This document shows, piece by piece, positions 36,451-47,127 of a DNA stretch of 54,786 nt. Positions within the stretch are counted from its first letter, which is position 1. Each line of letters starts with the position of its first letter. Below the pieces are notes generated by a model that was not told the origin of the DNA, ran no database searches, and worked only from the letters and a program-made list of their open reading frames with translations. The stretch is from an uncultured Pelagibacteraceae bacterium. GTDB lineage: Bacteria > Pseudomonadota > Alphaproteobacteria > Pelagibacterales > Pelagibacteraceae. The translations under genes were made by a program, and so were the position numbers. The stretch covers positions 1-54,786 of the forward strand of contig CACDDB010000003.1 in the NCBI GenBank assembly GCA_902551445.1, read 5' to 3'.

Positions 36451-37347
36451 TTAATCTTCTAGCCAATTTTTAAATTTAGCTTTATTTAAAACAATGTATT
36501 CAGGCAAGCTATTTAATCCAACTTTTACAAGTTTATCTCCTGTTCCAAATTTTTCCACTACTCTTTGATCAAGCTTTAAATCATATATTGCTTTTTTACT
36601 TTTAATAATTTTTTTTATCTGTTCTACTCCAACTGGATTAAGGTCATATTCTCTATGATGCAAATATGATTTTAGTTTTTTTTCAATTAGTTCTGGAGTT
36701 TTTATATAAGAAAAATGCCAACCACCATTTTGTATAAATTTAATATTTGAATATTTCAGATTTGAAAAATATGAATCTAGCCGCCACCATGAATAATTTC
36801 TATCTTTTATATTTCTGAGCCATTGAGGAGAAATTAAATTCTTTTTTCTACAGGCTTTTGATCCGACCCATATGAAATTTTCATATTTCAGATTAAATTT
36901 ATAATACATCATATGTTGATTAAAAAAGACTAATTTATTTTTTATATTTCTAATTCTTAAATTTTCTAAATTTGGTATTTCATCAACATCGGAAACAATT
37001 ATCCAGTCATTTTCTTCTGCATTAGACAAGCCATGAACAATTTGATTTCTTTGAAAGTTTTCTCTTTTTGCAGCATTTAGTATATATTTTGTTGACTTAA
37101 TATCTTCACTGTCATTATTATGTATTTCTTGTATACCTTCTGGAATTTTGTCAGTTTCGATATAAATTATTTTATCTAAGAATTCTTTAAATTTTTTCTT
37201 ATCAAATTGAAGTTTCCTTCTTTCACCTTTGTGATTATATTGACTTTCTACAATTACAAATTTATCTACATATTTAGATAAATAATTTAATCTTAAATCT
37301 AAGACCAAATCTTCGTCAAAATACATAAAACAATCGTAAATTTTCAT
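36451..37347 (-). CDS. GT17-like glycosyltransferase, copy 1
   Basis: 298 residues resembling glycosyltransferase family 17 (the eukaryotic MGAT3 bisecting-GlcNAc transferase family, with bacterial relatives). Features: KIYDCFMYFDEDLVLDLRL at the start, FVIVESQYNHKGERR, RENFQRNQIVHGL, and the acidic DVDEIPN at 120-126, probably the nucleotide-sugar/metal site. WHFSY and SYLHHREYD lie near the C-terminus. No membrane segment, so cytosolic. Acceptor and sugar unknown; a surface polysaccharide or lipid role is a guess. It follows a paralogue after 19 bp. Confidence 0.8.
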   Translation of the reverse strand: MKIYDCFMYFDEDLVLDLRLNYLSKYVDKFVIVESQYNHKGERRKLQFDKKKFKEFLDKIIYIETDKIPEGIQEIHNNDSEDIKSTKYILNAAKRENFQRNQIVHGLSNAEENDWIIVSDVDEIPNLENLRIRNIKNKLVFFNQHMMYYKFNLKYENFIWVGSKACRKKNLISPQWLRNIKDRNYSWWRLDSYFSNLKYSNIKFIQNGGWHFSYIKTPELIEKKLKSYLHHREYDLNPVGVEQIKKIIKSKKAIYDLKLDQRVVEKFGTGDKLVKVGLNSLPEYIVLNKAKFKNWLED

Positions 37348-37366
37348 AAAATATTATTCTTAACAA

Positions 37367-38170
37367 TTAACACAAAAAGTCTATAAACTTATTTTTATTT
37401 TCTGTAATAAAAGAAGGCAAGTTTATATTTTTATCTTTAATTAATTTTTGATTAGTGTTTAAAAAATTTATTTCATTTAAAATACATCTTTCAATAAAAT
37501 CGTTGTTCTTTATTGAATCTTTGTCATATTCTGCGTGAGCGAAAGATTCTAACTTTTTAACTATTTCACTGCTTTTTTTTATCCAACCAAAGTGCCATCC
37601 ACCTTCATTAATATTTTTAAAATTAAATTCATATGTTGAAGAAAAGTATTTATCAATTCTAAGCCTATTATATTTTTTATGTGTTTTTAGGTTTCTTAGC
37701 CATTGTGGAGATTTTAGTTTTTTAAAACTACATAATTTTGAACCTAACCAGTCTCGTTCTCTAATTAAATTAAATTTGTACATTGTATGTATTTGTTGGA
37801 AAGCAAAAACACAATTATTAACATTTTCAAAATTAAAATTTTTCAAATTTGGTATTTCATCAGCATCTGATACAATTATAATGTCATCTTTTTTTGCATC
37901 ATATAGACCCATATTTATATAATTTCTTTGGAAATTCTCTCTTTGCCAAGGACTAAGATTTTCATCAAAAGTATCTATATAATAATATCTAACTTTTGAT
38001 TTAAATTTATTAATTATATCTTCATTGATATTTTTATTTTTTTTTATTCCTCTGTGATTTTGTCCAGCTTCTACAATAACAAAATAATCAACATATTTAT
38101 CTAATTCATTCAGTCTTATTTCTAAAATCTCATTTTCATCGAAAAATGTGAAACAGTCATAAATATTCAT
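37367..38170 (-). CDS. GT17-like glycosyltransferase, copy 2
   Basis: 267 residues, paralogous to the next gene downstream: same order of NIYDCFTFFDENEILEIRL, FVIVEAGQNHRGIKK, RENFQRNYINMGL, DADEIPN (102-108), SPQWLRNLK and EGGWHFGWIK. It is shorter because a segment between the first and third motifs is missing and the C-terminus is reduced. The pair is probably co-transcribed from the gap upstream of gyrB. Substrates unknown. Confidence 0.8.
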   Translation of the reverse strand: MNIYDCFTFFDENEILEIRLNELDKYVDYFVIVEAGQNHRGIKKNKNINEDIINKFKSKVRYYYIDTFDENLSPWQRENFQRNYINMGLYDAKKDDIIIVSDADEIPNLKNFNFENVNNCVFAFQQIHTMYKFNLIRERDWLGSKLCSFKKLKSPQWLRNLKTHKKYNRLRIDKYFSSTYEFNFKNINEGGWHFGWIKKSSEIVKKLESFAHAEYDKDSIKNNDFIERCILNEINFLNTNQKLIKDKNINLPSFITENKNKFIDFLC

Positions 38171-40439
<2,269 letters not shown>

Positions 40440-40441
40440 TA

Positions 40442-41728
40442 ATGAAGTTTATAAAAGCTTCGAGTATTTATTCATTAAATAAGCTTACATATGTTAAACT
40501 ACGATGGATTGCTTACGCAGGACAATTATCTGCGATATTTATTGTCCAATTTATATTAAATTTTAAATTTAATTATATTTTATGTGTTTCAATTATATTC
40601 TTTAGCATATTAACCAATCTTTATTTATATTTCAAAATTAAAGAAAATCAGATTAATAATTTGATTTCTACAATATATTTAAGTTTCGACATAATACAGT
40701 TAGGTGTATTACTTTTTTTAACTGGTGGAATTACTAATCCATTTATATTTTTAATTATCATTCCAGCTGTATTTTCATCTCAATATTTAACTCTAAATAG
40801 TTCAATTATTTTGAGTTTTATTATAATTATTATTTTAGGGATTCTTACTTTTTATTACATGGATTTGCCTCATCCTGGGGAGCTACATTTCCATGCCCCA
40901 GAATACTATTTATACGCGATACCAGTATCAATTATAATTGGCTTATTATTTTTAGTATATTTTGCAGCTAAATTTGGAGAGGAAAACAGAATAAGACAAA
41001 AAGCTTACGATAAAATTCAAGAATTAATGGCTAAAGAAAATGAACTGATTTCATTAGGTGGCCAAGCTGCTGCTGCAGCACATTCATTGGGAACTCCTTT
41101 GTCAACAATACTACTAACCGTCAAAGAACTACAAAAAGAATTTGGAAATGATGATAAAATTAAAAAAGATTTAGATTTATTAGTAAGTCAAAGCAATAGA
41201 TGTGCTGAAATTTTAAAAAAATTATCAATGAATCCAAGAATTGATGATAATTTTTTAGATATAAATTTAGATATTAGTGAGTATTTGAATCAAATCATAA
41301 GAACTTATAAAGAAATAAGTAAAAAAAAATTTATTTTTGATACAAAAAATTTTAATTATAAATTAAAAATTTCAAAATCAACCGAAATAATTTATGGTCT
41401 TAGAAATTTTATAGGAAATGCAAATAAATTTAGCAAAAATGAAATTAAGATTATTTTGATAAGTGACAAAAAATCTACAGAAGTTATTGTTAAAGACGAC
41501 GGACCTGGATTTCCTAAGGATCTAATAGAAAAATTTCAGCTTGGAGAGCCTTACATCAGAAGTGCTAGTGAGAAAAATATATCAAAATATGGATTAGGAT
41601 TAGGTACTTTTATAGGAAAAACTCTGCTTGAAAAAAATTATGCAAATATAAGTTTTCAAAATTCTGAAGAAAATAAAGGAGCCGAAGTCAGAATAAAATG
41701 GAAAAATAAGAATCTAATTAAAATTTAA
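40442..41728 (+). CDS. regB: Redox sensor histidine kinase RegB/PrrB/ActS
   Basis: 428-residue membrane kinase with about six N-terminal hydrophobic segments (residues ~25-175). The quinone-associated motif GGITNPF is at 95-101. The H-box [15 protein letters not shown] (His214) is the RegB-specific form. Cys254 in [13 protein letters not shown] corresponds to the conserved redox cysteine. The ATPase domain shows [17 protein letters not shown] and [15 protein letters not shown]. These three RegB markers make the identity firm. Its partner RegA is encoded at 16577-17134. It follows gyrB by 2 bp; its stop shares TTAA with cobT. Confidence 0.93.
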   Translation: MKFIKASSIYSLNKLTYVKLRWIAYAGQLSAIFIVQFILNFKFNYILCVSIIFFSILTNLYLYFKIKENQINNLISTIYLSFDIIQLGVLLFLTGGITNPFIFLIIIPAVFSSQYLTLNSSIILSFIIIIILGILTFYYMDLPHPGELHFHAPEYYLYAIPVSIIIGLLFLVYFAAKFGEENRIRQKAYDKIQELMAKENELISLGGQAAAAAHSLGTPLSTILLTVKELQKEFGNDDKIKKDLDLLVSQSNRCAEILKKLSMNPRIDDNFLDINLDISEYLNQIIRTYKEISKKKFIFDTKNFNYKLKISKSTEIIYGLRNFIGNANKFSKNEIKIILISDKKSTEVIVKDDGPGFPKDLIEKFQLGEPYIRSASEKNISKYGLGLGTFIGKTLLEKNYANISFQNSEENKGAEVRIKWKNKNLIKI

Positions 41729-43527
41729 TGAAGTTTTTTTTTATTTTCAAATAAACCACTAAGCTGTTCAATCATGACGTCACCAAGCTCTTGAACATCA
41801 CTTATTTTAATTGCTTTTTGGTAATACCTTGAAACATCATGACCAATTCCAATTGCTAAAATTTCGATATCTGATTTTGTTTCAATAAATTTAACAACTT
41901 TTTTAAGATGTTTTTCTAAAAAATCCCCAGAATTAACTGATAAAGTAGAATCATCCACTGGGGCTCCATCGGAAATTACCATTAGGATTTTTCTTTCCTC
42001 TTTTCTTTTGTTTAGTCTATTGTAGGCCCAAGTTATTGCTTCTCCATCGATGTTTTCTTTTAATAATCCTTCTTTTAACATAAGTCCTAAATTTTTTTTA
42101 CTTTGCCTCCAATGAATATCTGCCCCTTTGTAAATAATATGTCTTAAATCATTTAATCTTCCTGGGCTTTTTGGTTTATTATTTTTATTCCAAGCTTCTC
42201 TACTTTTTCCACCTTTCCAATTTTTTGTAGTAAATCCAAGAATTTCTACTTTTACAGAGCATCTCTCAAGTGTTCTTGAAAGTATATCAGCACATAATGC
42301 AGCAATAGTTATTGGTCTACCTCTCATCGAACCAGAATTATCAATTAATAAAGTTACAATGGTATCTTTAAAGTCATAGTCTTTTTCTTTTTTAAAAGAA
42401 AGTGAGTTATAAGGATCTATTATGACTCTTGTTAGTTTTGAACTATCAAGGAGACCTTCTTCCAAATCAAATTCCCAAGCACGGTTTTGTTTGGCCATTA
42501 GTTGTCGCTGGAGTTTATTAGCAAGTTTTAAAATTAAATCTTGAAAGCTTACCAATTGTTGATCTAAATTCTTTCTTAGTTTAGAAATTTCTTCTTGAGT
42601 TTCTAGAGTTTCAGCTTTTGCGATCTCATCAAATTCGTTTGTAAATACAGCATATTCTTTATTATTAATATTTTTATTATTTTTTTGAATTACTTTTTCA
42701 GAACTTTGTTTGTCGGATTCAGTATCTATTAATTGTTCATCTAATTTAAAATCGCTTAAATCAAAATCACCATCAATGCCACTTTGATCTTCTTGTTGCT
42801 CCTGCTTTTCTTGTTCGCCAGTTTGCTGATTTTCACTTTCGTTTTCTAGATTGTTTTCGTTGTTATTATCATTTTGCTGTTCTTCTTGTTCTTCATCATT
42901 ATTTTCAGAGTCAAAAATTTCCATCTCTTCAAGTAGTTTAGAAAATTTGGAATTGTAAATTTCTTGTTCTTCAATATTTTTTTTTAAATCAATCAAATGT
43001 TCATTAAAAGACGAATTTAGTTCTTTTTCCCAAAAACTCAAAATTTCCTCAGAAAATCTATTTAGTTTTATGTCTAAAAAATTTTTTAGCATATAGAGCT
43101 CAAAAGCTTCTGCTATATTTACATCTTCTTTTGATTTTAGCTGATCTTTTCTTTTCAAATTAATTTGATTAGCATAGTTCTCTTTAATATTATTAGATAT
43201 ACCTTTGAGCATTTTACTTCCCAAGATTTCATATCTTATCTTTTCAGAAATATCATAAAGTTTTTTACAAGAAGGTTTTTTTGGAGCATTTTTAAGATAA
43301 ATTTTTTTATCAGAAAATTTTATCTTTAATGCCTCAGAGTCAGCTTCTGCCCTCAGTTTAATAAAATCATTTCTTGTATTTAAATTATCTAATTCAAAAA
43401 AATTATAATTTTTTGAACTTTTATTTTGTTTAAACTTTTCATCAATTTTATATTCGTCTGATATGACTTTAACAGTTGAAATTAATGCTTGTTTGAATTT
43501 TTCTTTAATATTATCTTCTTTGTTCAT
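41725..43527 (-). CDS. cobT: CobT-like VWA-domain protein
   Basis: 600 residues, cytosolic. The middle (about 200-290) is a low-complexity acidic stretch of E, N, Q and D. A VWA domain follows with [18 protein letters not shown] at about 392-404 and [13 protein letters not shown] later, where metal is bound. In aerobic B12 synthesis CobT forms the chelatase motor with CobS and acts with CobN. No CobN or other cobalamin gene is here, so the role may be different (a MoxR/VWA-type remodelling pair). Directly follows cobS with no gap. Confidence 0.88.
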   Translation of the reverse strand: MNKEDNIKEKFKQALISTVKVISDEYKIDEKFKQNKSSKNYNFFELDNLNTRNDFIKLRAEADSEALKIKFSDKKIYLKNAPKKPSCKKLYDISEKIRYEILGSKMLKGISNNIKENYANQINLKRKDQLKSKEDVNIAEAFELYMLKNFLDIKLNRFSEEILSFWEKELNSSFNEHLIDLKKNIEEQEIYNSKFSKLLEEMEIFDSENNDEEQEEQQNDNNNENNLENESENQQTGEQEKQEQQEDQSGIDGDFDLSDFKLDEQLIDTESDKQSSEKVIQKNNKNINNKEYAVFTNEFDEIAKAETLETQEEISKLRKNLDQQLVSFQDLILKLANKLQRQLMAKQNRAWEFDLEEGLLDSSKLTRVIIDPYNSLSFKKEKDYDFKDTIVTLLIDNSGSMRGRPITIAALCADILSRTLERCSVKVEILGFTTKNWKGGKSREAWNKNNKPKSPGRLNDLRHIIYKGADIHWRQSKKNLGLMLKEGLLKENIDGEAITWAYNRLNKRKEERKILMVISDGAPVDDSTLSVNSGDFLEKHLKKVVKFIETKSDIEILAIGIGHDVSRYYQKAIKISDVQELGDVMIEQLSGLFENKKKLH

Positions 43528-44502
43528 TTATTTCTGAACATTAATCATAGATTCGGGAAGATCTTCCCCAAAGCATCTTTGATAGTATTCAGCAATTATG
43601 CTTTTTTCTGATTCATCGCACTTATTTAGAAAAGTTACTCTAAATGCATAACCTATATTTTTAAAAATTTCAGAGTTTTCAGCCCAATGTAGCACAGTTC
43701 TAGGACTCATTACCGTTGAAATGTCACCAGAAACAAAACCCTTTCTTGTTAAAGATGCAACTTTAATCATATTAGATACTTTTTCTTTACCTTTAGCGTT
43801 GTTTAGATTTTTATTTTTCGCAATAACTATTTCCATTTCCTTTTCTAAGCTTAAATAGTTTAAGTTAGTTACAATATTCCATCTATCCATTTGAGCTTGG
43901 TTAATTTGTTGGGTACCTGAATATAAGCCCGTTGTATCTCCTAATCCAATAGTATTGGCAGTAGCAAATAATCTGAAATATTCATTTTGTTTTACTACTT
44001 TGTTTTTATCCAAAAGAGTAAAGTATCCATCACTTTCCAAAATCCTTTGTAGAACGAAAAGAACATCTGGACGTCCAGCATCATACTCATCAAAAACTAG
44101 TGCAACTGGGTTTTGAAATGCCCAAGGTAAAATGCCTTCTTTAAATTCTGTAATCTGTTTACCATCTTTAATTATGATTGCATCTTTTCCTATTAAGTCA
44201 ATTCTGCTGATATGGGAGTCTAAATTTATTCTTAAGCATGGCCAGTTTAAACGAGCGGCTATCTGCGTTATGTGAGTACTTTTTCCGGTACCATGATAGC
44301 CATGCACAATAACTTTTTTGTTATGATTAAAGCCACTCAGAATTGCCAATGTAGTATCTGCATCAAATTTATAATCTTTATCAATTTCTGGAACAAATTC
44401 ATTTTTTTTTGAAAACGCACTTACTTCCATATTACTTTCAATGCCGAAAGTTTGTTTTACTGATATTTTTATGTCAGGTTTTATATTTAAATTAGGTGTC
44501 AA
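43528..44502 (-). CDS. cobS: CobS-like AAA+ ATPase
   Basis: 324-residue MoxR-class AAA+ protein. Walker A GYHGTGKS at 68-75, Walker B ALVFDEYDAGRPD (about 132-144), sensor 1 FATANTIGLGD. The pore and helix-insert features of MoxR-type ATPases follow. CobS energises cobalt insertion in B12 producers; many alphaproteobacteria without B12 synthesis also keep it. It overlaps the J-domain gene by 11 bp and abuts cobT, a strongly linked module. Confidence 0.9.
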   Translation of the reverse strand: MTPNLNIKPDIKISVKQTFGIESNMEVSAFSKKNEFVPEIDKDYKFDADTTLAILSGFNHNKKVIVHGYHGTGKSTHITQIAARLNWPCLRINLDSHISRIDLIGKDAIIIKDGKQITEFKEGILPWAFQNPVALVFDEYDAGRPDVLFVLQRILESDGYFTLLDKNKVVKQNEYFRLFATANTIGLGDTTGLYSGTQQINQAQMDRWNIVTNLNYLSLEKEMEIVIAKNKNLNNAKGKEKVSNMIKVASLTRKGFVSGDISTVMSPRTVLHWAENSEIFKNIGYAFRVTFLNKCDESEKSIIAEYYQRCFGEDLPESMINVQK

Positions 44503-45019
44503 TTTTTGTCCTATAAGTGTTTTTAAGCTGAGTGTAAGCCAAAGTTATTACTTTTAGTTTATCCTCATATTTTTTATTTCCAGCATTCATATCAGGATGA
44601 AATTTTTTAACAAGTTTTTTAAACTTTTCCTGTACTTTATTCCATTTTAATCCCACGGATATTCCTAGTACACTAAAAGCTTTAATATCATTATTATTAA
44701 ATTTAAATTTTTTTAAATTATTTTTTTTATTAATAAAATTTGCTGATTTAACGTCATCTTTCAAAGCATTATTCCAAAGTATTTTAAAAAAATTGTCACT
44801 TGAACTAAAGCTTTGCGTTGGTTTATGCCAGGTCATATCAGATTTCAAAAAATCGAATATTTCACCCTCAGTCATATCTGAAAAATAATTCCAATTTTTG
44901 TTAAATTCTTTAATATGAACTAAACATAGTAGCTTGTATTTTTTGCTATTATCTTTCTCAGTAGGAGCTCTATATTCTCCAATTTCGAAACAATTTTCCC
45001 AAGCACATAAATTTTTCAT
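44492..45019 (-). CDS. J-domain protein with N-terminal Cys/His motif
   Basis: 175 residues. The N-terminal part has CAWENC and CLVH (Cys5, Cys10, Cys32, His35), a possible small zinc site, then EFNKNWNYFSDMTEGEIFDF, conserved in alphaproteobacterial J proteins of this type. The C-terminal J domain has the HPD motif at 141-143 (KKFHPDMNAGNKKYEDKL). It should recruit a DnaK-type chaperone. Its overlap with cobS suggests it delivers a chaperone to the CobST complex; that is inference. Only 17 bp separate its start from the divergent bolA. Confidence 0.85.
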   Translation of the reverse strand: MKNLCAWENCFEIGEYRAPTEKDNSKKYKLLCLVHIKEFNKNWNYFSDMTEGEIFDFLKSDMTWHKPTQSFSSSDNFFKILWNNALKDDVKSANFINKKNNLKKFKFNNNDIKAFSVLGISVGLKWNKVQEKFKKLVKKFHPDMNAGNKKYEDKLKVITLAYTQLKNTYRTKIDT

Positions 45020-45036
45020 GATATATATTATATATT

Positions 45037-45300
45037 ATGGATATAAATCAATTATCAGAAATAGTAAAAAAAAAAATTTCTGACAAAATAAATGTACAAA
45101 GTATAATTGTAGAAGACAAAACTTTCTTACATAAAAATCACAAGTCTTCAGAAAAAAATAAATTTCACCTAAAAATAACAATTAAATCAAAAGAATTAAA
45201 TATTAACAATGTTAATTCGACCAGAGTAATTTATAAAATCTTAGATGAAGAAATAAAAAGACACATACATTCTATTCAAATTTTATTTGCTAATAATTGA
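45037..45300 (+). CDS. BolA-family protein
   Basis: 87 residues of the BolA fold, with the characteristic SSEKNKFHLKITIKSKELNINNVNSTRVIYKIL and HSIQI near the end. A histidine and the lack of a helix-turn-helix cysteine pattern fit the iron-sulfur/glutaredoxin-partner group, but the subtype is not assigned. No ribosome-binding site is seen in the 17-bp AT-only gap to the divergent J gene. Its last 25 bp overlap the convergent aroB. Confidence 0.82.
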   Translation: MDINQLSEIVKKKISDKINVQSIIVEDKTFLHKNHKSSEKNKFHLKITIKSKELNINNVNSTRVIYKILDEEIKRHIHSIQILFANN

Positions 45301-46385
45301 TTTAAGAAAGAGTTAATTTTATCAATTTTAAAATTTAAATTTATTTCAGCTTTCCCAATTTTTTTTAATAAAATTAAATTTATTTTTTTAGAATTATTTT
45401 TATCTAATTTCATAAAATTCACTATTTTCTTTATATCCTTTCTTTTAAAAAATTTTTTAACATTTATCTTTAAATTTAATGATTTAATGTGATTTAAAAC
45501 TTCTACTAATTGTTTTTTATTTAAAATACTTAATTGATTACTAAATTTTACTGCACTTTCAATTCCTAGTATGACCGCTTCTCCATGATTGAGTTTGCTT
45601 GAATATCCTTTTGTTGCTTCAAAAGCGTGTGCAAAAGTATGTCCTAAATTTAAAACTTTTCTATAGTTTTTTTCTTTTTCATCATTTTCAACGACATACT
45701 TTTTTATTTTACAACTATCTAGTATAGCTTTTTCTATAAATGGACTATTTAAATTTAAAATATTTTTTTTATTAATATTAATAAATTTAAAATTATTTGA
45801 ATTTGAAATTAATGCATGTTTTAATATTTCGCCATATCCACAAATTATTTCTCTTTTAGGTAAAGATTTAAGCAGCGAAGTATCTGAGATTACCAAGTCA
45901 GGTTGGTAAAATGATCCTATCATATTTTTGCCAAATCGATTGTTAATTCCAGTTTTACCTCCTATAGATGAGTCAACTTGTGCCAATAAAGTACTTGGCA
46001 GATTAATAAATTTTATTCCTCTTTTGTAGATGCTTGCTGCAAATCCTGAAACATCTCCAGTTATACCTCCACCCAATGAAACTACACAATCTTGTCTACC
46101 AAAGTTATATTTAAATAGTATTTTTATAATACTATCTACAATTGTTAGATTTTTATTTTTTTCACAAGCATTAAAAAAATATAAAACTTTTTTTTTACAA
46201 TTTATTGATTTTTTTAATATATTAATTTTTTTTTTAGGAACATTTTTATCTATAATAACTAGACATTTATCAAATTTAATTTTTTCAGATTTTAAAATTG
46301 ATGAAAATTTACTTAATATTTTTGAACCTAAGAATATATTATATTTTTTTGAAATAGTTTTTATAGGTAATTTAGCAATTTTCAT
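45276..46385 (-). CDS. aroB: 3-dehydroquinate synthase
   Basis: 369-residue NAD- and metal-dependent enzyme, second step of the shikimate pathway. Motifs: VVSLGGGITGDVSGFAASIYKRG, LPSTLLAQVDSSIGGKTGIN, FYQPDLVISD, CGYGEILKHALIS and the metal ligands in LNLGHTFAHAFE and NHGEAV. It overlaps the end of aroK by 14 bp, the usual aroK-aroB order, and feeds the same aromatic pathway as hisC-tyrA in this window. The C-terminal ~60 residues are low-complexity and K/N/I-rich. Confidence 0.95.
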   Translation of the reverse strand: MKIAKLPIKTISKKYNIFLGSKILSKFSSILKSEKIKFDKCLVIIDKNVPKKKINILKKSINCKKKVLYFFNACEKNKNLTIVDSIIKILFKYNFGRQDCVVSLGGGITGDVSGFAASIYKRGIKFINLPSTLLAQVDSSIGGKTGINNRFGKNMIGSFYQPDLVISDTSLLKSLPKREIICGYGEILKHALISNSNNFKFININKKNILNLNSPFIEKAILDSCKIKKYVVENDEKEKNYRKVLNLGHTFAHAFEATKGYSSKLNHGEAVILGIESAVKFSNQLSILNKKQLVEVLNHIKSLNLKINVKKFFKRKDIKKIVNFMKLDKNNSKKINLILLKKIGKAEINLNFKIDKINSFLNQLLANKI

Positions 46386-46884
46386 AAAAATTTTTAATTT
46401 TCATTACTATCTCATTTTTGGAAAGATTTTCACAGTCTATTTTGTAGTTAGCTAAAGTATATTTTTTTGACCTCTCTATAATCATTTTATTAATTTTTTT
46501 TTCAGAAATATTAATTGCCAAAGGTCTTTTTTTACTATTTATGATTCTTTTCTTTATTGTTGATGAACTCCAGTTGAGCCATATAGATATATGATTGGAT
46601 AAGACTTTTTTTCTTATATCTTCATTAACAAACGCTCCTCCACCAAGAGATATAACAGTTTTCTTTTTATCAAGGATTTTGAGCGAATTTTTAAGCTCAG
46701 TTTTTCTAAAATACTCTTCACCCTTTATTTCAAAAATTTCACGAATTTTCATTCCTTCTTTGTTTTCAATATAATTATCAACATCCACAAATTCTAAATT
46801 TATTTTTTTTGATAATAAAAATCCTATAGTTGATTTTCCAGAACCCATCATTCCTATTAATACTAAACTTTTATCTGATTTCAT
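46372..46884 (-). CDS. aroK: Shikimate kinase
   Basis: 170-residue P-loop kinase phosphorylating shikimate. Walker A LIGMMGSGKSTIGFLL near the N-terminus, substrate-binding DVDNYIE, IFEIKGEEYFRKTE and ISLGGGAFVNE, and the lid motif KKRPLA. Normal length. First gene of aroK-aroB, divergent (57 bp) from the small membrane-protein gene. Confidence 0.95.
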   Translation of the reverse strand: MKSDKSLVLIGMMGSGKSTIGFLLSKKINLEFVDVDNYIENKEGMKIREIFEIKGEEYFRKTELKNSLKILDKKKTVISLGGGAFVNEDIRKKVLSNHISIWLNWSSSTIKKRIINSKKRPLAINISEKKINKMIIERSKKYTLANYKIDCENLSKNEIVMKIKNFYENC

Positions 46885-46941
46885 AAGTTTCTATCTTGAA
46901 AAAACACAAATATGTCTTAATTTGAAATTAACTAAGGTTAT

Positions 46942-47127
46942 ATGCAATTTTACAAAAAAACAAGGTCTGGTCCTTTATCTAGCTTAGGAAAATTTCTAGT
47001 AAAAATAATTATCATTGGAGCGGTTCTTTTAATAGTAACTTTCCTAGTTGACAAAATAGATTTTCCTTCACCAAATAAAAAAATAGAAAAAATTGTTCCT
47101 AATGAAAATCTTAGAATTGTTAAATAA
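46942..47127 (+). CDS. Small single-pass membrane protein, unknown function
   Basis: 61 residues: a short basic N-terminus (MQFYKKTRSGPLSSLGKF), one membrane segment at about 20-39 (VKIIIIGAVLLIVTFLV) and a charged tail. Not recognised as a named family. It looks genuine because it has a proper gap upstream, and the next gene starts within its last codons (26-bp overlap). Likely inner-membrane with a periplasmic tail; role unknown. Confidence 0.65.
   Translation: MQFYKKTRSGPLSSLGKFLVKIIIIGAVLLIVTFLVDKIDFPSPNKKIEKIVPNENLRIVK

Noticed and set aside
40442-41728. Ordinary gyrB-linked unknown kinase
   Set aside because: GGITNPF, the AHSLGTPL H-box and Cys254 together identify RegB.
41725-44502. 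CobS/CobT as proof of vitamin B12 synthesis
   Set aside because: No other cobalamin gene, in particular no cobN, is visible; the pair is widespread in bacteria that do not make B12.
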